Of a stretch of 64,000 nucleotides of DNA, positions 8,452 to 20,199 are shown one piece after another (position 1 is the stretch's first letter; the number at the start of each line of letters is the position of its first letter). Position numbers and translations under genes: made by a program. Origin of the DNA: Musa acuminata AAA Group (Eukaryota > Streptophyta > Magnoliopsida > Zingiberales > Musaceae); assembly GCF_036884655.1 (NCBI RefSeq), contig NC_088359.1, positions 19,152,001 to 19,216,000 of the forward strand. Reading direction: 5' to 3'. The notes beneath the pieces were generated by a model, which was not told the DNA's origin, did no database searches, and was given only the letters and a program-made list of their open reading frames with translations.

Positions 8452-11299
8452 TGCTTTCATGATGTATTTTCTTCTAGTTTAGAATTAATTTTCTTAAAAA
8501 TTACATGTTTAAAAATAAAAATACAAAAATCATGATCATGCTAGTAATTTGGAAAATGATAATATTGCATATTTTATGATAAACAAACAAAATGATTTTG
8601 ATTGAAAATATGAAATCATGGTTAAGAAGTAATAATGTTTATCATGTTGATTTCCATTGTTATTTCTCGATTTTTAATGAAATCATGTTTGATTTGAAGC
8701 AATGCATAAAGTTGTAATAAAAATATTGAAATACCATGATTTGACGATTTTGTGCATGAGATTTTAAAGTTATACATGATGATTTTTGTGGTTTATTGAT
8801 CTTGATGGTTTTTATGATGAAATTCATTTTTCGATCCAAAACGTTGATGCATGTTTTCATAAATGAAAAAGGCATGCTTCTATCAAATGAATTATATAAA
8901 TTGAAATGGCTAAAAAGAGAAAAGCATGTTTCTTGAAAATTCTTTTTCTTTATCTTATTGACTGTGATGAATCTATCTGATCATCTTTTTATGAATTTCT
9001 TGAAAATGATTTTGATTTGACGATTTGAATTTGAATGAATTTTTATCCTAATTATGATCTTGGTTTATTGGAATTACTTAAGATCTTCTTTATGAATCAA
9101 AATCTTATATCTCCTACGTTTCCTTTTACCATTTCCTAAAGAGGAGATCGATAAAACTAACCATGATCTTGATAATTATGTTTTGAAACTTTATGTAAAC
9201 CAAGATCGTTCACCATGACTTCTTACATTTTATTAAAAAAATTATTTAAATGAATAATGTCTTTTGGTATTTACACGATCCTTGAGATTTTATCTTTCAT
9301 GACATGATGTGATTGTATTTATGGCTTGTATGCCTTGAAATAATTAAAATATTTTACACTATTTTATTTTTCTCCTCTTCTTTCTTGTTTACAATGATAA
9401 AATGAGAAGAAATTTTGATCATGCATTGTAGGAAATAATTGCTATAATGAGAATTTTACACTATTACATGCCTTAATAATATGTTAGAAATTGTATGTTT
9501 TGGATACAAAAATTTCTATGATCATGAGCATGTTTTATTTTCATGATTGTGTTTGAAAATCTATAGCAAAACCATGTCCGAATGCATGAAAGTGTTAAAT
9601 TTCATTTGCGGATTTTCTTGATCCTAACAATTCATTTTTGAAAATCTATTGATCTTGATTTGATGATTTAAATGAGCTTTATCTTGATTTTTTAAAATTT
9701 ATAAATTGAGATTTCTTATGCTTAAATCAAGATTTTATATGCATGAATTAATATCTTGTTCTCTTACAAGATTGAATGAATTCTATCTTTTTCATGATCT
9801 CCTATGAATTCTTTATGTTATTTATTTAAGAGGAGATTTGTTAAAATGAATCACAGTTTCTTTTGATTTCTCGAAATTATAACTTGAGTATTCATTTTAT
9901 AAATCAAGATTGTTTATATGTTCTCTCATGACATGTTTTAAGGCTTATGACTTGGATTTTGTTATGTAAAATTTTTTGAATGAATGAAATACATCTCCTC
10001 ACCTAATAATTCTTCTTGATATTCTGTATGTGAAGATATGAATACATGAAATATTTATTAATTTATTTTGATAAGAAGTTTCGATCATGCATGGTAGGAT
10101 GTAATTTGACAAAATTGGTACCGTCATGATAAATGATGATTTGGAATCATGCATTAATAATGATTTTATGATTTGGTATGATGCATGCAATGATGAAATA
10201 TTCAGGAATTTGAAATGATGCATGCAATACTTATGACAATGAGGTACATGATGCATTGCACATGATGTGTATCATGAATGTTTTAAATAATGAATGTTTG
10301 GTATCATGATCAACATGTTGATAAATGCTAAAAATTTTAATGTTTGAGAATCATGGATGATATGCTCATTAAAGATGATTGATTTATTTTTTGGTATTGT
10401 GCATGAAAAATAAGGTTTTTGAAATTGTGTATGTTTTAATTTGAATATATAATGATGCACAAATAAGATTGATACTTACCTTTGTCATAATATGAAAATT
10501 GATATAAGGGTCTTCCCTTCTTTTTGACAATGACAAAGGGGGAGCAAGAATTTCTAGCGTGAACATCATGAAAAGAGGCAAACTAGCTAGCTTGCACAAC
10601 TCAAGAAGAAGCAAAACAAGCTAACGTGCACATCTAGCAAACTTGCATATTTCAAGAAGCAAGAGTTGCTTTCTTGAACATCTCTAAATTGATAGTTTGC
10701 ATGTTCTAAAATGTTGTAACATTGCTAGCTTGCAAGACGTAGAGCTTGCTATCTTGAACATCTTAAGAAACAAAAATTACAAAAGTGCTATCTTGCCTAT
10801 CTTAAGAAGCAAAACATGCTAACTTGCGCATCTAGCAAAGTTGACAAAATTTACATATTTCAGGAAGTAAGAATTGCCTTCTTGAACATCTCTAATTTGC
10901 TAGCTTGCATGATGTGGAAGTTGCTATCTCAAAAGAAGCAAAAGTGCTATCTTATAAAACTTGCATATCTAAAACTTGATAGCTTGAATGTTCTAAGCAT
11001 GATGTAACACTTGCTAAATTTTCTAGCTTCAAAACTGCATGATGATAAAACTTGATATTATGTTTTTCATGTAATAAGTTGAATTAATACTACAAACACT
11101 TGATTGTGGTACTTCTTCTTTTTGTTGATGACAAAGGGGGAGAAGTATGATGTTATGCATAAGTTCATGATGACATGTTGCAAGTATTCATGATGAATAT
11201 TGCAATGACTTGAATTCAATTTGAATTCAAGGTTCTATCAATATGGCATATTGATTGGAAGAGTTTGTTTAAACTCCGGGAGTTAAGTTTAACTCCGTC
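8452..11299 (+). other. AT-rich non-coding internal region of C1
   Basis: About 2.85 kb without a credible gene replaces pol. It is conserved in C2 and C3 and, more loosely, in D. It contains polypurine tracts GACAAAGGGGGAGCAAG near 10537 and GACAAAGGGGGAGAAG near 11130, and a degenerate repeat zone at 10560-11045. Confidence 0.75.
10560..11045. repeat. Degenerate GCTAGCTTGCA / AAGAAGCAAAA repeat zone
   Basis: Loose repeats of about 40-70 bp are built from CTAGCTTGCA, TTGCTATCTTGAACATC and AAGAAGCAAAA. The same zone is present in C3 (about 24180-24650) and D (about 35540-36290), and in part in C2 (16918-17100). Confidence 0.7.
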
Positions 11300-11370
11300 A
11301 TCAAGTGGTTGTCATCATAAAAAAGGGGGAGATTGTTGAATCTCGTATTTTGATGATGAAACCACTTGAT
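11300..11370 (+). promoter_or_regulatory. Polypurine tract inside a 23-bp hairpin (C1/C2 junction)
   Basis: The left arm (11300-11322, starting ATCAAGTGGTT) is the reverse complement of the right arm (11348-11370, ending AACCACTTGAT) except for small differences. The loop holds the polypurine tract AAGGGGGAGAT and the first bases of the LTR (TGTTGAATCTCG). Confidence 0.8.
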
Positions 11371-12189
11371 ATGTGTTTATGTTTTAATTTACGTTTTGAG
11401 TAACGCAGGATGCTTCGATCAGGATAAGACAATAAAAGCAGGAAAAATCATATTGTGCCGGAGGAACATGTCAGAAGATTGGACGTCGGGCCGATGGATC
11501 GGTCGACGTATTGACAGAAGGCTTCGGGCCGTGGACACGGGCATCAGGCTAAGAAGAGTAGGTATTGCGCCAAGGATATCGAAGTTGCGGAGTCAACTGG
11601 CCGATTGGACAATAGGCCGTAGGAGAGGACGATGCGCCGAAAAATCGGACGAAGCGTCGAGGGACCAATGACATGCCGGACAACTTGGTTAATTGTTTAG
11701 GATTAATTATCTCGATCAAAGTTTTATTTTACATATGCAGGATTAACTACGATGGAAGTAAGACATGCAGCAGGAGTTATGCCGGAGTCAAGACCATGAT
11801 CACGTTGGGGGTTCGAGAGTTCGACGGAAGTACGGATGGTCATTAGAGGTTCTACGGGAACAAATCCGAGAAGTCCAGGAGCTTGCCAAAAGAAGCTTGT
11901 CGGAACTCGCCAAATGGATCGCGCAAGTCCAGGAGTTTGTCGGAAGTCAGCAGGAGCATCACCGATGGTTCATCGGATGATCAAAGGAAGTTCGTTGGAA
12001 GCTTGCCGGAAGAAGCGATTGACACACTAGAGCAAGTTGCAGTAAATGTCTTAAGAAATATCATAGTTAGCATGATGATTAAGTTGGAAATGGGAGGTGA
12101 TCCCATTAACTTAATCTTGGGGCAATTGGGCCCTTGACAGACTCAAATTGGGCTGAATGGATCAGCCTATTCGGACCCAGATTTCTTGG

Positions 12190-12520
12190 CCGGCGGTGGC
12201 ACCGCCTGGGTCGACGATGGCACCGCTTGGGTCGGCGATGGCACCGCCCAGGGCTCAGTCTCTAAGCTAGGTTGGGCGGTGGAACCGCTTGAGCTCGGTC
12301 TCCGAGCTCTGCCAAGCGGTGCAACTGCCCCAGTCAGGCGGTGGCACCGCCTGGGTTTAGTCTCCGAGTGAGACTGGGTGGTGCAACCGCCCTTGCTAGG
12401 CGGTGGCACCGCCCAAAGGCTCAGTCTCTGAGCTCTGCCAAGCAGTGCAACCACCCCTGACAGGAGGTGGCACCGCCCAGAGGCTCAGTCTCCGATCTCT
12501 GTTAGGCGGTGCAATCGCCA
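12190..12520. repeat. GC-palindrome array in U3 of the C1/C2 LTR
   Basis: About 11 variants of GGCGGTGGCACCGCC are present. The second palindrome, GAGCTCGGTCTCCGAGCTC (perfect 8-bp arms), is at 12291-12309. The period is 62-64 bp. Confidence 0.9.
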
Positions 12521-12578
12521 TACCCCGAAATTTTGGGAGATGACAGTTTTGAGCTCCAAATTCAAACTGGTTTGTGGC

Positions 12579-12591
12579 CTATAAATACCCC
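12579..12591 (+). promoter_or_regulatory. C1/C2 LTR TATA box
   Basis: CCTATAAATACCC is at the conserved place. Confidence 0.8.
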
Positions 12592-13134
12592 ACCCTTTCC
12601 TGCATGAAAGGGCACCGAAAGCTTGATCTTACTTTGTGATTTTAGAGCTCAAAAGTGTTGTAAAGGCTAGAAGTTCTCCTCCCTCTTTTCTTCCAAATTT
12701 TGATCTTTCAAGAGAGGAGAGAAAATTATGTAAGGGTTGTCTCCTAAGCGCGTCAAAAGGAGTAAAACTATAAAAGGGTGGTTGGCCTTCGCTTATTGAA
12801 GGAAGGCCTCTAGTGAATGTCAGTGACCTCGTCGGAGGAGGAAGCCAAAAGTGGATGTAGGTTAAGATTGACCGAACCACTCTAAAATTGTGGTGCTCTC
12901 TGGTTTGCATTTATTCTTGCTGCTTACCTTACTGCAAACCTCCATATGTGCTTACTTCCTCTTTACTTTTGCTGCACTCGTTTACGAACTCACTTTCAAG
13001 TTAAATTTCCGAAAATGGTTTTACGTCGGAAACAATTTCATCGTACGAACGCAGTTTTAAACGTCAAAAGTTTTTCGCTGCACTAATTCACCCCCCCCCC
13101 CCCCCCCCCTCTTAGTGCTCTTGATTCTAACAAT

Positions 13135-13146
13135 TGGTATCAGAGT
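13135..13146 (+). promoter_or_regulatory. C2 primer-binding site
   Basis: TGGTATCAGAGT lies two nt after the LTR end. Confidence 0.85.
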
Positions 13147-13182
13147 CCTATATTTCTCATTTCAGATTTACACCCGAGAGAA

Positions 13183-15436
13183 ATGGCTCTTCATGGCATT
13201 CAAGAGGGCTTATCGATTGTTCGTCCACCGTTGTTTATTGGATTGCACTACACTTATTGGAAAACTTGAATGAGAATTTTCTTGATTTCTATGAATTTGG
13301 ATTTATGGAATATTGTTGAAAATAGTTTTCAACTTCCCTCTAAACCGATGAACGAATGGTCGGATTTGGAGAAGTATCTTTCTTTAAATGCAAAGGCTAT
13401 GAATGCTTTATTTTGCGCTTTGGACAAATATGAGTTCAATCGGATTTCTACGTACGAAATGACTTTTGATATTTGGCATGTTGAATCTCAGATTTTGATG
13501 ATAAAATCAATTGATTGGTTAATTGATCTAATCCATATTATTGAGTTAAGTATGCAGGATTAACTACTATAACCAGAAAACATAAAGCAAGAATAACGGA
13601 GTCAAGTTCGATGGACGTTTAAGAGTCCAAAGAATCGTCGGAGATGTTGCCGGAACCAACCAAGAAGAAATCAGGAACCTGTCGGAATTTTCGAAAGTTC
13701 GCCGAAGAGATCGTCGGAGGTTCGCAGAGATCACCGAGAAGGCTCGGCTACTCGTTGAAGTCGTCATAAGATCGGGACTTGCTGGGAGTCCGTCGGAAGA
13801 AATCCGAGGGCATATCGGAAGTCCGCCGGAAGTTCGTCGGAAAGCTTGCCGGAAGAAGACTCGACGTTCACGGTTGAAAACTTACTTGGGATGTTTTTAG
13901 TTAGTAGTTCACATGTAATTAGGATTAGGATTAAAAGATAATTCTATATCCTAGATAGGGGCCAACTGGGCCCAAAATTAGACTTGGTTTGGGCTAAATT
14001 TAAAGCCCAACCAGTGAACCGAAGGGTCTAGCGGTGGAACCGCCAGACTGGGCGGTTGCACCACCCAGCACCCGAGAGCCAGGCGGTGGCACCGCCCAGC
14101 ACCCGAGTGTCAGGCGGTGGCACCGCTTGGCTGGGCAGTGGCACCGCCAGTCCACTATTAGTGTCAGACACTAACAGGTGGTGGCACCGCCACTGACAGG
14201 CGGTGGCACCGCCAACATCGGGAACCAAAGAGAATTCAAATTTTGGAGCCCAAATTTGAATCCTCTTGAGGCCTATAAATACCCCTCAATTCTCAGCTGA
14301 GAATACAACTTTTGAGAAGCAATTGATTGAGAGAAAGGTCTTAGAAAAGTCTTAGCAAGTCTTGTTTTCAATTTGCTAGAGTGTTCACCTCCTTCTTTCT
14401 TGCAGAAAATTTGTTAGAGTGTGAACTGCTTGTAAAAAGTTGTAAGAGGGGTATTTGCCCTTCCCCTTCAAGAGATTTGCTAGTGGAAGGTGGGAACCTC
14501 ATCGAAGAGGGCCTCGCAAGTGGATGTAGGTCATTTGACCGAACCACTTTAAAATCGGCGTGATCTCTGTTTTGCATTTTATTATCACTATTTACATTAC
14601 TGCAAACCTTCTTACGTGCTTTATTTCCTCATTACCTTTGTTGCACACCTTTACGAATATGCTTTCAAGTTAAGCACTTCCGAGTTCGATTTTTATCATA
14701 CGAAAGATTTTCCAAAACCGACGTTTTAATCCACTGCACTAATTCATCCCCCCCTCTTAGTGCCGCTCCGATCCTAACATGTCGCACTCTTGAAATCACA
14801 CACGAAGGCACAAGTAGTGTAAAAGATTCTAAAGTAAATTTTTTGATGCATGATTTCGAGCTTTTTCGAATGAAGCCGAGCGAAACCATTGTTGACATGT
14901 ACACCCGTTTCACAGATGTCGTCAATGGTTTAAAAGCTCTTAGCAAATGTTTCTAGAATTTTGAACTTGTTAGTAAAGTTTTACGATCACTTTCTAAAGT
15001 TTGGGAATCAAAAGTAACGGTAATACAAGAAACAAAAGATTTAAATATTTTTTCACTTGAAGAACTTATTGGCTCATTGATGACATATGAAATGGTGTGC
15101 AATGCACATGATGAACAAAACAACCTTCCAAAGAACAGGAAGGATTTGGAACTCCGGACAAATGAATACCACTTGAGCAATGACTAAAGTGATGAGGACA
15201 ATGATGAACTTGAACTTCGAACACTAAATCTTAATAAGTTTATTAAACAAAAATCTAAAATAAACAATGAACTTGAACGGAGGAAGAGGCCAAAGAAAAA
15301 GAACACAAAGTGGGATGAATCGAGCTCCTTCGAAGACGAGGAGAAAATCAAGAAAGGCGAGGTGACAAACTACGCCTTAACCCCTTTCAATGATAAGGTA
15401 ATCGAAATCCCCCTAATTTATTTTGAAATTACTTGA
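13183..15436 (+). pseudogene. C2 gag, broken and interrupted by a solo LTR
   Basis: This is the same Gag as C1. The ATG at 13183 is kept, but a TGA at 13267 replaces an Arg codon, and 3 bp are missing near 13375 (EKKY to EKY). A solo LTR (13479-14779) splits the reading frame near codon 99. Downstream of it further stops appear (TAG near 14955, TAA near 15185). The end at 15436 is placed by alignment to C1 and C3. The zinc knuckle is absent, as in C1. Confidence 0.88.
13479..14779 (+). repeat. Solo LTR (family of element D) in C2 gag
   Basis: The 1301-bp LTR runs from TGTTGAATCTCAG to GATCCTAACA, with no internal region. The flanks TGGCA (13474-13478) and TGTCG (14780-14784) each differ by one base from TGGCG, the uninterrupted sequence in C1, so they are a decayed 5-bp duplication. 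U3 palindromes lie at about 14030-14215, including TTAGTGTCAGACACTAA. The TATA box is at 14272-14285. Confidence 0.93.
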
Positions 15437-17357
15437 TGCTTTCATGATGTATTTTCTTTTAGTTTAGAATTAATTTTCTTAAAAATTACATATTTAAAAA
15501 TAAAAATACAAAAATTATGATCATGCTAGTAATTTCGAAAATGATAATATTACATATTTTATGATAAACAAACAAAATGATTTTGATTGAAAATTTAAAA
15601 TCATGGTTAAGAAGTTATAATGTTTATCATGTTGATTTCCATTGTTATTTCTTGATTTTTAATGAAATCATGTTTGATTTGAAGCAATGCATAAAGTTGT
15701 AATGAAAATATTGAAATACCATGATTTGACAATTTTGTGCATGAGATTTTAAAGTTATACATGATGATATTTGTGGTTTATTGATCTTGATGGTTTTTAT
15801 GATGCAATTCATATTTTGATCCTAAACGTTGATGAATTTTTTCATAAATGAAAAAGGCATGCTTCTAGGAAATAAATTATATAAATTGAAATGGCTAAAA
15901 AGAGAAAAGCATGTTTCTTGAAAATTCTTTTTCTCTATCTTATTAACTGTGTTGAATCTATTTGATCATCTTTTTATGAATTTCTTGAAAATGATTTTGA
16001 TTTGATGATTTGAAATTGAATGAATTTTTATCCTAATTATGATCTTGGTTTATTGGAATTACTTAGATCTTCTTTACGAATCAAAATCTTATATCTCCTA
16101 CATTTCCTTTTACCATTTCCTAAAGAGGAGATCTATAAAACAAACCATGATCTTGATAATTATGTTTTGAAACTTTATGTAAATCAAGATCGTTCACCAT
16201 GACTTCTTGCATTTTATTAAAGAAATTATTTAAATGAATCATATCTTTTGGTATTTACACGATCCTTGAGATTTTATCTTTCATGACATGATGTGATTGT
16301 ATTTATGGCTTGTATGCCATGAAATGATTAAAATATTTTACACTATTTTGTTCTTCTCCTCTTCTTTCTTGTTTACAACGATAAAATAAGAAGAAATTTT
16401 GATCATGCATTGCAGGATATAATTGTTATAATGAGAATTTTACACTATTACATGCCTTAATAACATGTTGGAAAATTTATGTTTTGGATATAAAAATTTC
16501 CATGATCATGAGCATGTTTTATTTTCATGATTGTGCTTGAAAATCTATAGCAAAACCATGTCCGAATGCATGAAAGTGTTAAATTTCATTTTCGGATTTT
16601 CGTGATCTTAACAATTCATTTTTGAAAATCTATTGATATTGATTTGATGATTTAAATGAGCTTTATCTAGATTTTTTGAAATTTATAAATTGAGATTTCT
16701 TATGCTTAAATCAAGATTTTATATGCATGAATTAATATCTTGTTCTCTTACAAGATTGAATGAACTCTATCTTTTTCATGATCTCCTAATAATTCTTTAT
16801 GTTATTTATTTATGAGGAGATTTGTTAAAATGAATCACGGTTTCTCTTGATTTCTCGAAATTATAACTTGAGTATTCATTTTATAAATCAAGATTGTTTA
16901 TATGTTCTCTCATGATTTCAGGAAGCAAGAGTTGCCTTCTTGAACATCTCTAATTTTCTAGCTTGCATGATGTAGAAGTTGCTATCTCAAAAGAAGCAAA
17001 AGTGCTATCTTATAAAACTTGCATATCTAAAACTTGATAGCTTGAATGTTCTAAGCATGATGTAACACTTGCTAAATTTTCTAGCTTCAAAACTGCACAA
17101 TGATAAAACTTGATATTATGTTTTTCATGCAATAAGTTGAATTAATACTACAAACACTGGATTGTGGTACTTCTTCTTTTTGTTGATGACAAAGGGGGAG
17201 AAGTTTGATGTTATGCATAAGTTCATGATGACATGTTGCAAGTATTCATTATGAATATTGCAATGACTTGAATTCAGTTTGAATTCAAGGTTCTATCAAT
17301 ATGACATATTGATAGGGGGAGTTTGTTTAAACTCCGGGAGTTAAGTTTAACTCCGTC
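15437..17357 (+). other. AT-rich non-coding internal region of C2
   Basis: The region is collinear with C1 except for a deletion of about 925 bp at 16914-16918 (equivalent to 9932-10856). No gene is visible. Confidence 0.75.
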
Positions 17358-17428
17358 ATCAAGTGGTTGTCATCATCAAAAAGGGGGAGATTGTTGAATC
17401 TCGTATTTTGATGATGAAACCATTTGAT
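17358..17428 (+). promoter_or_regulatory. Polypurine tract inside a hairpin (C2/C3 junction)
   Basis: The arms are 17358-17381 and 17406-17428. The one stem change (CATTTGAT for CACTTGAT) leaves a G-U pair in RNA. Confidence 0.75.
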
Positions 17429-19189
17429 ATATGTTTATGTTTTAATTTGCGTTTTGAGTGACGCAGGATGCTTCGATCAGGATGAGACAATGAAAGTAGG
17501 AAAAATCATGTTGTGCTGGAGGAACATGTCAGATGATTGGACGTCGGGTCGATGGATCGGTCGATGTATCGATAGAAGGCTTCGGGCCATGGACTCGGGC
17601 ATCGGGCCAAGAAGAGCGGGTATTGCGCCAAGGATATCAGAGTTGTGGAGTCAACTGGGCGATTGGGCAATAGGCCGCAGGAGAGGACGATGCGCCGAAG
17701 AATCGGACAAAGCGTCGTGGGACCAATGACATGCCGGACAACTTGGTTAATTGCTTAGGATTAATTGTCTCGATTGATGTTTTATTTTACATGGGCAGGA
17801 TTAACTACGATGGAAGTAAGACATGAAGCAGGAGTTGCGTCGGAGTCAAGTCCATGATCACGTTGGGGGTTCGAGAGTTCGACGGAAGTCCGGACGATCG
17901 ACTGAGGTTCTACGGGAACAAATCCGAGAAGTCCAGGAGCTTGCCAAAAGAAGCTTGTTGGAACTCGCCAAGTGGATCATTGTAAGTCCAGGAGTTTGCC
18001 GGAAGTCAGCAGGAGCATCACCGATGGTTCATCGGATGAATGACGGAAGTTCACCGGAAGCTCGCCGGAAGAAGCGATTGACGCACCGGAGTAAGTTGCA
18101 ATAAATGTCTTTAGAAATATCATAGTTAGCACGATGATTAAGTTAGAAATGGGAGGTGATCCCATCAACTTAATCTTAGGGCAATTGGGCCCTTGACAGA
18201 CTCAAATTGGGCCGAATGGATCAGCCTATTCGGACCCAGATTTCTTGGCCAACAGTGGCACCGCCCAGGGCTCTGTCTCTGAGCTAGGCTGGGTGGTGCA
18301 ACCGCCCCTGACAGGCGGTGGAACCGCTTGAGCTCGGTCTCCGAGCTCTGCTAAGCGGTGCAACCACCCCAGTCAAGCGGTGGCACCACCTGGGCTCAGT
18401 CTCCGAGCGAGACTAGGCGGTGCAACCGCCCTTGTCAAGCGGTGGCACCTTCGAGAGGCTCAGTCTCCGAGCTCTGCCAAGCAGTGCAACCGCCCTTGAT
18501 AGGAGGTGGCACCGCCCAGAGGCTCAGTCTCTAAGCTCTGCCAAGTTGTGAAACACCCCAGTCAAGCGGTGCAACCGTCGGACCCCGGAATTTCGGGAGA
18601 TGACAGTTTTGAGCTCCAAATTCAAACTGATTTGGGGCCTATAAATACCCCACCCTTTCCTGCATGAAAGGGCACCAAAAGCTTGATCTTACTTTGTGAT
18701 TTTAGAGCTCAAAAGTGTTGTAAAGGCTAGAAGTTCTCCTCCCTCTTTTCTTCCAAGTTTTGATCTTTCAAGAGAGGAGAGAAAATTCTGTAAGGGTTGT
18801 CTCCTAAGCCCGTCAAAAGGAGTGAAATTATAAAAGGGTGGTTGGCCTTCTCCTATTGAAGGAAGGCCTCTAGTGAATGTCGGTGACATCGTCGGAGGAG
18901 GAAGCCAAAAGTGGATGTAGGTCAAGATTGACTGAACCACTCTAAAATTGTGGTGCTCTCTGGTTTGCATTTATTCTTGTTGCTTACCTTACTGCAAACC
19001 TCCATATGTGCTTTACTTCCTCTTTACTTTTGCTGCACTCCTTTACAAACTTGCTTTCAAGTTAAATTTCCAAAAACGGTTTTACGTCGGAAATAATTTC
19101 ATCGTACGAACGCAGTTTTAAACGTCAAAAGTTTTCCGCTGCACTAATTCACCCCCCCCCCCCCCCTCTTAGTGCTCTTGATTCTAACA
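17392..19189 (+). repeat. Shared LTR: 3' LTR of C2 and 5' LTR of C3
   Basis: The 1798-bp LTR runs from TGTTGAATCTC to GATTCTAACA. U3 palindromes lie at 18250-18580, with GAGCTCGGTCTCCGAGCTC at 18330-18348. The TATA box is at 18639-18651 and a poly-C tract at 19152-19166. Confidence 0.95.
18639..18651 (+). promoter_or_regulatory. C2/C3 LTR TATA box
   Basis: CCTATAAATACCC is at the conserved place. Confidence 0.8.
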
Positions 19190-19191
19190 AT

Positions 19192-19203
19192 TGGTATCAG
19201 AGT
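19192..19203 (+). promoter_or_regulatory. C3 primer-binding site
   Basis: TGGTATCAGAGT lies two nt after the LTR end. Confidence 0.85.
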
Positions 19204-19239
19204 CCGGTATTTCACATTTCAGATTTACACCCGAGAGAA

Positions 19240-20199
19240 ATGACTCTTCATGGCTTTCAAGAGGGCTTATCGATTGTTCGTCCACCGTTGTTTAACGGAT
19301 TGGACTACACTTTTTGGAAAACTCGAATGAGAGTTTTCTTGATTTCTATGAATTTAGATTTATGGAATATTGTTGAAAATGATTTTCAACTTCCCTTTAA
19401 ACCGATGAACGAATGGTCGGATTTGGAGAAGAAGTATTTTTCTTTAAACGCAAAGGCTATGAATGCCTTATTTTGCGCTTTGGACAAATATGAGTTTAAT
19501 CGGATTTCTACGTGCGAAATGGCTTTTGATATTTGGCGAACTCTTGAAATCACACACGATGGCACAAGTAGTGTAAAAAATTATAAAGTAAATTTTTTGA
19601 TGCATGTTTTCGAGCTTTTTCGAATGAAGCTGAGCGAAACCATTGTTGACATGTACACCCATTTCACGGATGTCGTCAATGGTTTAAAAGCTCTTAGCAA
19701 ATATTTCTCGAATTTTGAACTTATTAGTAAAGTTTTACGATCACTTTCTAAAGTTTGGGAATCAAAAGTAACGGCAATACAAGAAACAAAAGATTTAAAT
19801 AATTTTTCACTTGAAGAACTTATTGGCTCATTGATGACATATGAAATGGTGCACAATGCACATGATGAACATGATGAACAAAACAACCTTCTAAAGAACA
19901 GGAAGGATTTGGAACTCCAGACAAATGAATACCACTTGAGCAATGACTCAAGTGATGAGGACAATGATGAACTTGAACTTCGAACACTAAATCTTAATAA
20001 GTTTATTAAACAAAAATCTAAAATAAACAATGAACTTGAACGAAGGAAGAAGCCAAAGAAGAAGAACACAAAGTGGGATGAATCGAGCTCCTCCGAAGAT
20101 AAGGAGAAAATCAAGAAAGGCGATGTGGCAAACTACGCCTTAACCCCTTTCAATGATAAGGTAATCGAAATCCCCCTAATTTATTTTGAAATTACTTGA
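19240..20199 (+). CDS. Knuckle-less copia Gag (C3)
   Basis: This intact 319-residue ORF is collinear with C1 Gag: DUF4219-like start (about 10-36), UBN2-type region (about 60-205), acidic serine patch, basic RRKKPKKKN stretch and acidic tail. There is no CCHC knuckle. It differs by scattered substitutions and by a three-residue duplication (HDE in HDEHDEQNN) near residue 208. The frame stays open although the flanking internal DNA carries a LINE and a large deletion. Any role is as for C1: a Gag without nucleocapsid function, supplied in cis to a non-autonomous unit. Confidence 0.85.
   Translation: MTLHGFQEGLSIVRPPLFNGLDYTFWKTRMRVFLISMNLDLWNIVENDFQLPFKPMNEWSDLEKKYFSLNAKAMNALFCALDKYEFNRISTCEMAFDIWRTLEITHDGTSSVKNYKVNFLMHVFELFRMKLSETIVDMYTHFTDVVNGLKALSKYFSNFELISKVLRSLSKVWESKVTAIQETKDLNNFSLEELIGSLMTYEMVHNAHDEHDEQNNLLKNRKDLELQTNEYHLSNDSSDEDNDELELRTLNLNKFIKQKSKINNELERRKKPKKKNTKWDESSSSEDKEKIKKGDVANYALTPFNDKVIEIPLIYFEIT

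Larger units (their letters stand above)
11334..13132 (+). repeat. Shared LTR: 3' LTR of C1 and 5' LTR of C2
   Basis: The 1799-bp LTR runs from TGTTGAATCTC to GATTCTAACA. It has a polypurine tract on its left and a primer-binding site on its right, so one LTR serves both units. U3 palindromes lie at about 12190-12520, the TATA box at 12579-12591 and a poly-C tract of about 19 at 13091-13109. Confidence 0.95.

Noticed and set aside
12190..12520. CRISPR-like array
   Set aside because: Repeats and spacers are both repetitive and variable, the units are palindromes inside a eukaryotic LTR, and there are no cas genes.
13091..13110. Poly-C run as an assembly gap filler
   Set aside because: Every copia LTR has a C run at the same place with intact flanking stems, so it is a real element feature, although its exact length may be unreliable.
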